Shown: piece after piece, positions 42,557 to 52,171 of the stretch | Position numbering within the stretch: the first letter of the stretch is position 1 | Layout of the letters: each line of letters starts with the position of its first letter | Assembly (NCBI GenBank): GCA_021153285.1 | Contig: JAGKTT010000014.1 | Location: forward strand, 1-64,000 | Length of the DNA stretch: 64,000 nucleotides | From: Bacteroidia bacterium | Lineage (GTDB): Bacteria; Bacteroidota; Bacteroidia; Bacteroidales; UBA932 | Direction: 5' to 3' | Notes under the pieces: model-generated | What the model was told of the DNA's origin: nothing | Database searches by the model: none | What the model saw: only the letters and a program-made list of their open reading frames with translations | Program-made: the position numbers and the translations under genes

Positions 42557-43543
42557 TTATTTACCCGCCTTTTTGAAGACTGCATAACTGCGGAGGTAGT
42601 CCTTATAAGGTATGGCAGGAGTGCCCATATAGGCCTGTCCGGGAGTCTTGATACTTCCCAGAACTCCGGTCTGTGCCCCGAGAGAGGTATTGTCCGCTAT
42701 TGTAATATGTCCCGCTATTCCCGACTGTCCTCCGAAAATGCAATGCTCGCCGATCTTGGAAGAGCCTGCGATTCCTGTCATCGCCGCCATCACAGTATTG
42801 CATCCGACCTCGACATTGTGTGCTATCATACAGAGGTCATCGATCTTTACACCCTTGCGAATGATGGTTGACTCCATCTGAGACTTGTCGATGCAGGTAT
42901 TGGCTCCGATTTCCACATCATCCTCGATGATGACATTGCCGGTATGCTCTATCTTCTTCCAGGTGCCATCTTCGAGCGGTGCAAAACCGAAACCGTCAGC
43001 ACCTATCACCGCATTGGCGTGTATGATGACATTGTTGCCTATCACCATTCCCGGATAGATACGCACACCCGGATAGATGATGCAATGAGAACCTATCTTC
43101 ACATCATCACCGACATATACATTTTCATAAATCTTGGTAAAGTCGCCGACCTGAGCCCTTCTGCCGACATACGCAAAATCGCCGATATACACTTTCTTTC
43201 CGATCTTCGAACTCCAGCGTACTCTGCTGCGGCATCCGCGGTATCTGCGGTAAGAACGTTTCTTGGCAGTGACATAGTCCAGAAGAGCTGCGACTGCAGA
43301 ATAGGCATCCTCGACGCGTATCATAGTTGCAGACACCGCCTCCTTCGGCTGGAAAGACTTATTTACAATTATGATTTCCGCTTTGGACGTATACACATAC
43401 TGCTCGTATTTAGGATTAGCGAAAAAGCATATGGTGCCAGGTTTTCCGCTCTCGATGCGGGCGAATGAAGTGACAGTCGCTTCCGGGTTACCGTCCACTG
43501 TTCCTCCAAGTATCTCTGCGATCTCTTTTGCTTTGAATTCCAT
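42557..43543 (-). CDS. lpxD: UDP-3-O-(3-hydroxyacyl)glucosamine N-acyltransferase
   Basis: This 328-residue protein has the N-terminal uridine-binding LpxD domain ('FKAKEIAEILGGTVDGNPEA', 'ICFFANPKYEQYV') and a left-handed beta-helix ('IGDFAYVGRRAQVGDFTKIY', 'IHANAVIGADGFGFA' with the catalytic His region, 'IAHNVEVGCNTVM'). It is the third lipid A enzyme, acting after LpxC. Gene order lpxD, lpxC, lpxA matches the usual Bacteroidota arrangement. A 125-bp gap with an independent promoter separates it from lpxC. Confidence 0.95.
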   Translation of the reverse strand: MEFKAKEIAEILGGTVDGNPEATVTSFARIESGKPGTICFFANPKYEQYVYTSKAEIIIVNKSFQPKEAVSATMIRVEDAYSAVAALLDYVTAKKRSYRRYRGCRSRVRWSSKIGKKVYIGDFAYVGRRAQVGDFTKIYENVYVGDDVKIGSHCIIYPGVRIYPGMVIGNNVIIHANAVIGADGFGFAPLEDGTWKKIEHTGNVIIEDDVEIGANTCIDKSQMESTIIRKGVKIDDLCMIAHNVEVGCNTVMAAMTGIAGSSKIGEHCIFGGQSGIAGHITIADNTSLGAQTGVLGSIKTPGQAYMGTPAIPYKDYLRSYAVFKKAGK

Positions 43544-43564
43544 TATATTGCAGGTCAGATAAAT

Positions 43565-43637
43565 TTTGCTTGTTATGATTTTTTTCGTACATTTGCACCG
43601 TGAGAATGATTCAGGGGGCTGGAAGGCCCCCTTATTT
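43565..43637 (+). promoter_or_regulatory. rimP-nusA-infB promoter and leader hairpin
   Basis: TTTG (43565-43568), 19 bp, TACATTTG (43588-43595) is a consensus promoter. The short leader carries GGGGGC (43614-43619) with GCCCCC (43626-43631), loop TGGAAG, followed by TTATTTTAT, resembling an intrinsic terminator or attenuator 24 nt before the rimP ATG. Confidence 0.65.
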
Positions 43638-43655
43638 TATGCATCATCAGGAGCT

Positions 43656-44126
43656 ATGATTAAAACATCAGACATAATAGATGCGGTCGGCGGCGAAATA
43701 GTTGCACGCGGATGCTTTATCGTTGACGTTTCGGTCAGCAAAGATAACGATATTGTTTTGACTATCGAGTCAGAAAACGGAAAAATCGAACTGGAAGACT
43801 GCGTTTCACTCAGCAGATACTTCGAAACCAGGTTTGACAGAGAGTCCGAAGACTACTCATTGACAGTAAGTTCGGCAGGACTTGACCAGCCTTTCAAGGT
43901 GTTCAGACAGTTCCTCAAGGCTGTCGGGTCAAAAGTGGAGGTGCAGTTCAAGGGCGGAAAGAAGATGGTAGCTCTTCTGGATGCAGCTGACGAGGAAAGC
44001 ATCACGCTCAAATACTCGGCGAAGGAAAGTGTAGAGGGAAAGAAGAAAAAGGAGCTGGTGGAACATATCGACCGTTTCACGATGGATCAGGTGAATTCGG
44101 TAAGACCATTCATTGAATTTAATTAA
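43656..44126 (+). CDS. rimP: Ribosome maturation factor RimP
   Basis: This 156-residue protein has RimP features: 'DIVLTIESENGKIELEDCVS' and 'SLTVSSAGLDQPFKVFRQF', then an Sm-like C-terminal half ('GSKVEVQFKGGKKMVALLDA'). It assists 30S assembly. The ATG at 43656 matches the family; an earlier in-frame start at 43566 lies upstream of the -7 box. First gene of the rimP-nusA-infB operon. Confidence 0.93.
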   Translation: MIKTSDIIDAVGGEIVARGCFIVDVSVSKDNDIVLTIESENGKIELEDCVSLSRYFETRFDRESEDYSLTVSSAGLDQPFKVFRQFLKAVGSKVEVQFKGGKKMVALLDAADEESITLKYSAKESVEGKKKKELVEHIDRFTMDQVNSVRPFIEFN

Positions 44127-44140
44127 TCAAGAATATAACA

Positions 44141-45206
44141 ATGGAAAAGATTGAACTTAAAGACGCTTTTGCTGAGTTCAAGAACCAGAAGAACATCGAC
44201 AGACCTACAATGATGGGTGTGCTCGAGGATGTGTGCGAAGAAGATCGAGCTTAAGGACTTCGGACGCCGCGGTATACTGAATATCCGCCAGAACCTTCAG
44301 GGTCGCATTATGGACATCGAGAAGGCTAATCTCTACAACAAATATGTAGGCAAGATCGGCGAAATCTTCACCGGCGAGGTTTATCAGACCTGGGCAAAGG
44401 AGGTTCTCATCCTCGACGAGGATGGAAACGAGCTCAGACTCCCTAAGTCAGAGCAGATTCCTGGCGAGCACTTCAAGAAGAACGACACTGTCCGCGCTAT
44501 CATCAAGAGCGTGGAGATGAAGAACAACACCACTCCGTACATCGTTCTTTCACGTACAACTCCTGAATTCCTCGAGAAGCTCTTCGAGAGCGAGGTTCCG
44601 GAAATCCTTGACGGCCTTATCACTGTCAAGAAGGTGGTACGTATCCCAGGAGAGCGTGCCAAGGTGGCAGTGGAGTCTTATGATGAGCGTATCGATCCTA
44701 TCGGAGCCTGCATCGGAGTCAAGGGTGCACGTATCATCGGAATCGTACGCGAGCTCAGAAACGAGAACATCGACGTGCTTCAGTGGACTAACAACACTCA
44801 GCTCCTCATCCAGAGAGCGCTCAACCCTGCAAAGATCTCATCAATCGTCCTTGGAGGCGAAGATGACAAGATCAAGGTATATATGCTTCCTGACGAAGTG
44901 AAGAAGGGTATCGGTAAGGGTGGATGCAACATCAGACTGGCCGGTATGCTCGTAGGCAAGGAAATCGAGGTTTGGAGAGAGCTTCCGAAGGATGACATCG
45001 ATGCAGAGGAGGAGGACGTTCTCCTGAGCGAATTCGACGATGTGATTGACGCTTGGATCATCGAAAAGCTCCAGAGCATCGGATGCGACACAGCGAAGAG
45101 TGTTCTTGCACTTTCAGCAGCTGACATCGCAAAGAGGGCAGACCTTGAGGACGAGACAGTAGAGGAAATCCTCGACATCCTCAGTGCAGAATTTGAAGAA
45201 GAATAA
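44141..45206 (+). pseudogene. nusA: nusA with internal deletion and frameshift
   Basis: A frame opening at ATG 44141 encodes 37 residues beginning 'MEKIELKDAFAEFKNQKNID' and 'RPTMMGVLEDV', which is the NusA N-terminus, then runs into TAA at 44252-44254. A second frame (44217-45206) continues NusA from 'KKIELKDFGRRGILNIRQNL' through the S1, KH1 and KH2 domains ('IDPIGACIGVKGARI', 'KGIGKGGCNIRLAGML') to an acidic C-terminus. Roughly 65-70 N-terminal-domain residues (RNA-polymerase-binding region between 'VLEDV' and 'DFGRR') are missing and the frame shifts at about 44230-44236. NusA is essential, so an assembly or sequencing fault is the likeliest explanation. Confidence 0.85.
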
Positions 45207-45227
45207 TAGTAATAAAGGGGTAATATA

Positions 45228-48107
45228 ATGGCAGAAATCAGATTAAGTAAACTTACAAAGCAATTCAGCATCGGACTTGCCAGGCTCGTTGATTTCCTCA
45301 ATGAGAAGGGTGCCAATGTAGAGATGAATCCGAACGCTAAGGTTTCGGATGAATATCTACCGGCCATAGAGGCAAAGTTCGGCGAAGACCTTAAACTTAA
45401 GAAGGACTCGGAAAAGGTTACGATCAAGCTCAAGGAAATAATTGAGATGGGATCGAAGAAAAAGCCGGGCCGCGAAGAAGAAGAAATTCCTGAGAAGGAA
45501 GTCGTAATCAAGACCAATGTCCTCAACAGCGAGCCTGTAAAGGAGGTGAAGGTGGAAGAGAAGCCAGCTGCACCAGTTGCTGAGAAGCCGGTTGCTCCTA
45601 TGGCAGAACCGAAAGAGGAGGAAAAGCCTGTACAGCAGGACAGAGGTATCAAGATTATCGACAAGATCGATCTTTCTCAGTTTGACAAAAAGAAATCTCC
45701 TGCTACGGAGGAAAAGCCGAAGGCTGAGCCTGCTGCAGAGCCTCAGACCGCCCCAACCCCAGCGGTAGAGCCTGCTAAGCCGGTAGAGCCGGAGCTCCCT
45801 GCAGCGCCGGTTGAAGAGCCGGAGGTCAAAGAACCTAAGGCGGAAGAAAAGGTGGAAGAAAAGCCTCAGCCTCGTGAAGTCAAGATCGAAGTGGAGCGCC
45901 TTGCAGGTCCTAAGGTAGTGGATAAGATCGACCTTTCTCAGTTCGACAAGAAGAAGAAAAAGAAGAAGAGAGAGAGAATCGGCAAGGAAGGAAGCCAGAA
46001 GGTGGATGTAACCAAGGTAGAGGCTGACAACAAGGTCAAGAAGGACAAGAACAAGGGCGGTCAGGGCCAGCAGAACAATGGTCAGAAGCAGCAGCGTCCG
46101 GCAGACCAGCAGCAGGGCAAGAACAATAACAAGAAGAACCGTCGTGATCGTGGCGGCGACAAGTTCAAGCCGATGACTGAGGCTGAGCAGGAAGAGATGC
46201 AGAAGGAAATCCAGAAGCAGATCAAGGAGACATATGCCCGTATGAACGAAGGCAAGAAGGGTAACTTCGGAGCTAAGCATAGAAAGGAGAAGAGAGAGGC
46301 TGCCTCACAGAGGATGATGGAGGAGATGGAGATGCAGCAGCTCGAGCAGAAGGTGCTGAAGGTAACCGAGTTCGTTACAGTAAACGACCTCGCAACCCTT
46401 ATGAACAACACCCCTGTGACCAAGGTTATCGGAGCTTGTATGAGTCTGGGTATGATGGTATCCATCAACCAGCGTCTGGATGCAGAGACACTCGTTCTCG
46501 TTGCAGAGGAATTCGGATATGAGGTAGAGTTCGTCACTGCAAACCTTACTGACGCAATCGCTCAGGGCGAAGGAGAGGACACCGAGGAAGATCTTCTCCC
46601 ACGTCCACCGGTGATCACCGTGATGGGTCACGTTGACCACGGTAAGACTTCCCTCCTCGACTACATCCGCAAGGCCAACGTAATCGCAGGTGAGGCCGGA
46701 GGTATCACACAGCACATCGGTGCATATCACGTAGAACTCCCAGACGGGCAGAGGATTACTTTCCTTGATACACCTGGTCACGAAGCGTTTACAGCGATGC
46801 GTGCCCGCGGTGCGAAGATGACAGACGTTGCAATTATCATCGTTGCAGCCGACGACTGCATAATGCCGCAGACAGTGGAGGCAATCAACCACGCCCAGGC
46901 AGCAGGTGTTCCTATGATCTTCGCCATCAACAAGATCGACAAACCGGGTGCCAATCCGGACAAGATCCGCGAACAGCTCTCTAATATGAACATCCTCGTG
47001 GAGGACTGGGGTGGAAAATACCAGTGCCAGGAGATTTCAGCAAAGCACGGTGTAAACGTGGATCTTCTCCTCGAAAAGGTACTCCTTGAAGCCGAGATGC
47101 TTGAGCTCAAGGCCAATCCGAACAGAAGGGCAAGCGGTGCAGTGATCGAGTCTTCGCTTGACAAAGGCCGCGGTTATCTCGCTACAATCCTCGTACAGAA
47201 CGGTACAATGAGAGTAGGAGATGTAATGCTCTCAGGATGCTATACCGGACGCGTCAAGGCAATGTTCAACGAGCGTGGACAGAAGGTGGATGAGGCAGGT
47301 CCTTCGACTCCGGTATCTGTTCTCGGTCTTAACGGAGCCCCAACAGCCGGAGAGACATTCAATATTATGGCTGACGAAAAAGAGGCTAAGGATATTGCCA
47401 ACAAGCGTGAACAGCTCATCCGTATCCAGGGCATCAAGACTCAGAAACATATGACTCTCGAGGAGATCGGACGCCGTATCGCGATCGGAAACTTCAAGGA
47501 GCTCAATGTCATTGTCAAGGGAGACGTGGACGGTTCAATCGAGGCACTCTCAGACTCTATCATCAAGCTTTCTACAGAGGAGGTTCGCGTGAATGTGATC
47601 CACAAGGCTGTGGGTGCTATCTCAGAGTCGGACATCCTTCTTGCAGCAGCTTCAGACGCGATTATCATCGGATTCCAGGTACGTCCTATGCCTTCAGCAC
47701 GAAAACTTGCAGAGAAGGAGGAAATCGAGATCCGTCTTTACTCAGTCATCTACGACTGTATCAACGAGCTCAAGAGCGGTATCGAGGGTATGCTCGAGCC
47801 TGAGCAGAAGGAGGTTGTCACAGCGACTGCCGAGGTTCAGGAGACCTTCAAGATCTCGAAGGTGGGTACAATCGCAGGATGTATCGTCCGCGAGGGTAAG
47901 CTCCAGAGAACAGCGAAAGTGCGCGTGATCCGCGACGGTATCGTGATCTACACTGGAGAACTCGGATCCCTCAAGAGATTCAAGGATGATGTCAAGGAGG
48001 TGGCATTGGGTCAGGACTGCGGTCTCAATATCCAGGGTTACAATGACATCAAGGTAGGCGACGTTGTCGAGGCTTACACTATCGAAGAGATCAAGAGAAC
48101 GCTCTAA
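45228..48107 (+). CDS. infB: Translation initiation factor IF-2
   Basis: This 959-residue protein has an IF2_N helical start ('IRLSKLTKQFSIGLARLVDF'), a long Lys/Glu/Pro and Gln/Asn-rich linker with two copies of 'DKIDLSQFDKKK' (about 144 and 236), and a G domain from about residue 465 ('VMGHVDHGKTSLLDYIR', 'DTPGHEAFTAMRARGA', 'NKIDKPGA'), followed by IF-2 domains II-IV. It delivers initiator tRNA. It is 21 bp after nusA and ends at a strong terminator. Confidence 0.98.
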   Translation: MAEIRLSKLTKQFSIGLARLVDFLNEKGANVEMNPNAKVSDEYLPAIEAKFGEDLKLKKDSEKVTIKLKEIIEMGSKKKPGREEEEIPEKEVVIKTNVLNSEPVKEVKVEEKPAAPVAEKPVAPMAEPKEEEKPVQQDRGIKIIDKIDLSQFDKKKSPATEEKPKAEPAAEPQTAPTPAVEPAKPVEPELPAAPVEEPEVKEPKAEEKVEEKPQPREVKIEVERLAGPKVVDKIDLSQFDKKKKKKKRERIGKEGSQKVDVTKVEADNKVKKDKNKGGQGQQNNGQKQQRPADQQQGKNNNKKNRRDRGGDKFKPMTEAEQEEMQKEIQKQIKETYARMNEGKKGNFGAKHRKEKREAASQRMMEEMEMQQLEQKVLKVTEFVTVNDLATLMNNTPVTKVIGACMSLGMMVSINQRLDAETLVLVAEEFGYEVEFVTANLTDAIAQGEGEDTEEDLLPRPPVITVMGHVDHGKTSLLDYIRKANVIAGEAGGITQHIGAYHVELPDGQRITFLDTPGHEAFTAMRARGAKMTDVAIIIVAADDCIMPQTVEAINHAQAAGVPMIFAINKIDKPGANPDKIREQLSNMNILVEDWGGKYQCQEISAKHGVNVDLLLEKVLLEAEMLELKANPNRRASGAVIESSLDKGRGYLATILVQNGTMRVGDVMLSGCYTGRVKAMFNERGQKVDEAGPSTPVSVLGLNGAPTAGETFNIMADEKEAKDIANKREQLIRIQGIKTQKHMTLEEIGRRIAIGNFKELNVIVKGDVDGSIEALSDSIIKLSTEEVRVNVIHKAVGAISESDILLAAASDAIIIGFQVRPMPSARKLAEKEEIEIRLYSVIYDCINELKSGIEGMLEPEQKEVVTATAEVQETFKISKVGTIAGCIVREGKLQRTAKVRVIRDGIVIYTGELGSLKRFKDDVKEVALGQDCGLNIQGYNDIKVGDVVEAYTIEEIKRTL

Positions 48108-48127
48108 AGTTCTCTTCCATATAACAG

Positions 48128-48165
48128 AACGACCGCCTGTTCTACATAAGACAGGCGGTCGTTTT
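48128..48165 (+). terminator. Intrinsic terminator after infB
   Basis: A perfect stem pairs 48129-48140 with 48151-48162 (extended by A/T pairs), loop TCTACATAAG, followed by TTTTAT. It ends the rimP-nusA-infB operon; as it is symmetric with flanking A/T, it may also end the convergent S41 transcript. Confidence 0.85.
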
Positions 48166-48192
48166 ATATTGTGCTTATAAACTCAATGAACC

Positions 48193-50016
48193 TTAGTTCA
48201 AAGTCTCTTCAGGAAGATAGATTACATTGCCATAACGGCCAAGCTGAAGCTGCATAAGGCCGGTATGATCCATAATGAGCGGTTCAAGTGCCATAGAACG
48301 TGTAGCCGGCATATCAGAGCGTGTGACACCTGTTATATCCTCATATGCAAGTCTCAGAGCCACATTGAATCCCATATCCCCCCAATCACCGAATGAATAA
48401 GGGAAAGTATTGTCCTTATCATCTGCATAACTTGAATTCTGATTGTTCACCACGACATCAGGCCTGAAACCATCAGGGTAATCGCCAAAACCTTTTGCAT
48501 TGGAAACACGGAAAGTGATAGGAGAGAAAAGATAGCGGACACCCTCATAAGTGGTCTGGGTCGTAGTCATTCCCACATTCTTACCCTCGGTCTGGCTACC
48601 ATAAAGATATACAGGAAAATCAATTCCTCTCAGACCGTTTATGATTAGTTCCGATGCAGATGCCGTATTCTCAGATCCGATGACATAAAGCCTCTTTAGG
48701 CCGAGATCCGGAGCTATACCGAGACCATCCTCATCGTTTGGACCTCCACGGAACTTCCAGTCCTGATGCTTGCCTCCACGGAAATCCACCTGAACAAATA
48801 CATCATCAAGATGTGCACTGCCAGCAATTGCTGACGCAAGATATCGGCTCTGGGCTACTGCACCGCCAGGATTGAAGCGAAGATCAAGGATAAGGTCTGT
48901 TATTGCATTATCCTTCAGCTGCTGTATAATGTCCACAATAAAGTCCTGGGCATCCAGATCGAAGTTCTCGAGAACGAGATAACCCACCTTATGAGATCCT
49001 TCGCCAAGGATAGCAGAATAAAGGACCGGATTATACCTATAGACATCTACAGTGACCTCCACCTCATACTTCTTACTCAAATCAGCATCCCTCACAAAGC
49101 CGAAGCGATATGTGCCGGACGGAGAATAATAAAGGGCATTCATCTGATTCTTATAGTTCGAATTATTCAGAACTACTCCATTGACACTAAAGATAGTGTC
49201 ACCTCTCCTCATACCGGCAAGCCAGGCTGGAGATCCCTGATGAACATATGCGATAGAAAGCCCTACAACGCCATTCTGAGTATCGATCTGCGAAGAGAAT
49301 ATAGGTCCGAAACCAAGTCCTGCAGTTTCCACGGCCTTGGTTACCGGGGCGACTTCCTGGATATTCGAGTAAATGAATCTCTTTCCACGATTATCCCCGG
49401 AACGATATTTTCCACCATCCTCGATATTGACATCCCCAAGTTTCATCAGATATGTATTCAAGAACTGGGTGTAATCCATCGTCAGATCTACCTGCAAAGA
49501 ATTATACTCTTCCCATAGATATTCCTGCTGAAGACGCTTGTGCATATATGTATTGAGAGCTGTATTTTTTTGGAGCTGAGCTGAATTGGCATCCTTATCC
49601 TGAGTGAATGAAGCAAGTGAAAAACGTTCCTTACCCTCTACCTGAACATAGAGTTCCACAGTACGGTCCTGGTCTGTAACATTCTTTGAAAATACTAGTC
49701 TCAGGGTATTTCTACCTTCCGCTCCGGCCTCTCCTTTGGTAATTTCCACCCAGTCTTCACCGCCTGATAAGAATTCAAGCCAAGCATCATAAGATCCTTC
49801 AGACATCAAGACACAGGAAATCGTCTCGCCATTAGGTGAGATATTTCTTCCTTGAGCCGGATTGACAAAATTCTTTATACCAGCCTCAAGTAAAGGATCA
49901 GTAATCGGATCTTCTATAGGGGTATCAGGCTGGACAGGATCGTCTCCACAGCCTGAGGCCAGAACAACTGCCGTCATTATACTCAGGCATCCTATAAATC
50001 TGTAAAAATTCCTCAT
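48193..50016 (-). CDS. S41-family serine protease lipoprotein with PDZ domain
   Basis: The ATG at 50016 gives 607 residues (50025 is an alternative) with lipobox 'MTAVVLASGCGDDP'. A BACON-like domain follows ('EFLSGGEDWVEITKGEAGAE'), then PDZ ('GSPAWLAGMRRGDTIFSVNG') and the S41 core: 'ITDLILDLRFNPGGAVAQSR', the nucleophile region 'ENTASASELIINGLRGIDFP' and the catalytic Lys region 'EGKNVGMTT'. It is paralogous to the S41 protein at 52172, sharing 'NAKGFGDYPDGF'. It is probably a cell-surface or periplasmic processing protease with unknown targets, transcribed divergently from the Fn3-lipoprotein gene. Confidence 0.9.
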   Translation of the reverse strand: MRNFYRFIGCLSIMTAVVLASGCGDDPVQPDTPIEDPITDPLLEAGIKNFVNPAQGRNISPNGETISCVLMSEGSYDAWLEFLSGGEDWVEITKGEAGAEGRNTLRLVFSKNVTDQDRTVELYVQVEGKERFSLASFTQDKDANSAQLQKNTALNTYMHKRLQQEYLWEEYNSLQVDLTMDYTQFLNTYLMKLGDVNIEDGGKYRSGDNRGKRFIYSNIQEVAPVTKAVETAGLGFGPIFSSQIDTQNGVVGLSIAYVHQGSPAWLAGMRRGDTIFSVNGVVLNNSNYKNQMNALYYSPSGTYRFGFVRDADLSKKYEVEVTVDVYRYNPVLYSAILGEGSHKVGYLVLENFDLDAQDFIVDIIQQLKDNAITDLILDLRFNPGGAVAQSRYLASAIAGSAHLDDVFVQVDFRGGKHQDWKFRGGPNDEDGLGIAPDLGLKRLYVIGSENTASASELIINGLRGIDFPVYLYGSQTEGKNVGMTTTQTTYEGVRYLFSPITFRVSNAKGFGDYPDGFRPDVVVNNQNSSYADDKDNTFPYSFGDWGDMGFNVALRLAYEDITGVTRSDMPATRSMALEPLIMDHTGLMQLQLGRYGNVIYLPEETLN

Positions 50017-50062
50017 AAAATTCATAAAAAAAATAATTCGTGCTAAAATACGATTTTTTTCG

Positions 50063-50070
50063 TAATTTTG
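50063..50070 (+). promoter_or_regulatory. -7 box of the Fn3-lipoprotein/S41 operon
   Basis: TAATTTTG at 50063-50070 lies about 44 nt before the ATG at 50114. The minus-strand sequence TATTTTAG (50050-50043) is a near match that could serve the divergent S41 gene. Confidence 0.45.
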
Positions 50071-50113
50071 CTTAATTATAGACTTATATAAACAAACTAT
50101 AACAACTAAAATT

Positions 50114-52170
50114 ATGAGCAAAAGATTTATTATTAGAATGGGACTGCTATCAGCAATAGCCTTTGCGGTCTTATCTTGTAAAGAGACGCCTCTGGAAGAT
50201 CCTAAAGAAGAACCAAAGGAAGATCCGATAACAGCACCGGTTGCCTCTGTTGAAATAAATGCCCTGGACAGGACATCAGTGACATTTACTATCAGCTCGG
50301 ATTCTCCTGGCGACTACGCTTGGGCCATTGTCCCTGCAACAGAGAATATTAACAGCGCTGAAGATCTTTTCACAGAAGGAACTTCAGGAATGTTCGGTTC
50401 TTCTCAGAAAATCGAGATCACATACAATGAGCTTGAAGGAGGCAATGAATATAGTCTCTACTACGCCGTAAGAAAAATCAACCCATTCACTTACAGCGAG
50501 TTATACTGCGAGCAGATATCAACCGTCTTCCCTTATGAAGAGATGATTACTCTTGAGAAGGTAACCACAAATGCAGTATCATACCATATCGAGAAGCCGG
50601 AAGGCGCTAAAGCATACAGGCATATGATCGTGGACTACAACGACTTCCTTTATTTCCAGGCACTCGTCGGTGTTACGCATGACTCATACCTCAGCGCATT
50701 CGGATTAAGCGACAAAGAGAGCAAGACCTTCGATTACGAGTGGGTGCAGAAATCACATTGACTCCAGAAGAAGGTGTGGACAGATATCGTCTTTATGTTA
50801 TGAGCGAGGCCGACTACGAATCATTCCTTTTTGAAGGTGAGGAGATGGTAAGACGTGCGGTAATCGGAGGATGGGATGATACATCAACTGAATATAGAGG
50901 CCCTCAGTCACTCACTCTCGAAGGACTCTTTCCGAATTCAAACTACTATATCTGTATGGTTGTGTTCGACAAAGATATGAGAGAACTTTATATCGAGGAG
51001 GTATTCACCACATCCGAGCCTGTGGGTCCGGCTCCGGAGATCATCATCACAGAAAAGGAGACTGAAGAGCCTTGGAATTCAGCCAGCATCAACCTTCAGT
51101 TGAAGAATACCGTAAGCGCACTTGCTTTCATTCACACCAAATATGCTGTGGATGAAGTACTTAACGCCCCTGGTAACGAAGACCTTACAATGGATGTCGT
51201 AATCAGCACAAACGGAATTCAACTTTCAGGTGCTGAACTTGCGAAGGCTACATCAGAGGGAGGTGCTGATATAACATTCTCTAACCTCAGTCCTAACACC
51301 GAGTATGTATATGCCATTATGGCCACTAACTCTGAATATGTGTCCACATCATATGTATATAACTTCAAGACAGGTGCTGAGCCTGTTGTGGAGACTACCC
51401 TGTTCGACAAGCTGAAAGGCGAATACACTGCAAGAATCACCGACATCGACGGCGTACCTCATACATTTGATGTTACTATCACTGACGGAGTGAATGATGC
51501 AACCAGAGAGGCGTACAAGGCACAGAATATTCTTGTATGTCTTGGATTCGACCCTTGCGGAGTAGCATATAACTCACCGGAAGACCTTCTTAAGAAGAAG
51601 TGGGCAAAAAATGAGGAAGAGGCCAATCGCAATTACGGTCCTAAATGGTTCCTTGAAATCGATGAGAACGACAAGATCACCACATACAAGCACGCAGTAG
51701 CTTCAAGTTCATACGATGCGGTAAACAATGTCGAACTCGTAGATTATGCGGCTGACGGAGAAGATCCTATGGCATCCTTCAACAACCAGACAATCTGGTT
51801 CAAGGGAACCTTCAACAGATACTACGCATCAAGAGACAAGTGGGAAATGCAGGCTACTACCCTCATCCACGATGTCGATTACAATGAGACCACCGGTACA
51901 ATCACAGTAAAGCCAGTGACTCACTTCAAGAGCTGGACTGCCAAAGGTGAGACCATCACGGAATATCCTGGAGTTTCTCAGAGCAAGAACTGGTATGGCG
52001 GTTCTGACCAGAAGGTGATTTTCTGCGGCAACAGTTCACTTGTTCTCACTCCTAAAGATAAGCCACAGACTAAATCTGAATGCGGAATCTCCCCAATGCA
52101 GAAAAGCCTTCAGGTTCCCGGTATGAAGATTATCAACGTTCAGGAAAGCAAACGCACCTTAAGAAAATAA
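50114..52170 (+). pseudogene. Fn3-like surface lipoprotein split by a single-base frameshift
   Basis: The first frame (50114-50761) encodes a lipoprotein signal ('IAFAVLSCKETP') and Fn3-like beta domains, and is interrupted at about 50735-50761. The second frame (from about 50740) continues without loss of homology-like content ('GAEITLTPEEGVDRYRLYV', 'LEGLFPNSNYYICMVVFDKD', 'FSNLSPNTEYVYAIMATNS') to the stop at 52170. Restoring one base gives 2058 nt, 685 codons plus stop. The C-terminal 250 residues ('LFDKLKGEYTARITDIDGVP' onward) form another unknown domain. It is cotranscribed with the S41 protease 1 bp downstream. A sequencing error or phase-variable frameshift are both possible. Confidence 0.75.
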
Positions 52171-52171
52171 T

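Noticed and set aside
45357..46280. Minus-strand Leu-rich 307-codon frame opposite infB
   Set aside because: Its Leu/Arg runs come from reading the Lys/Glu-rich IF-2 linker backwards.
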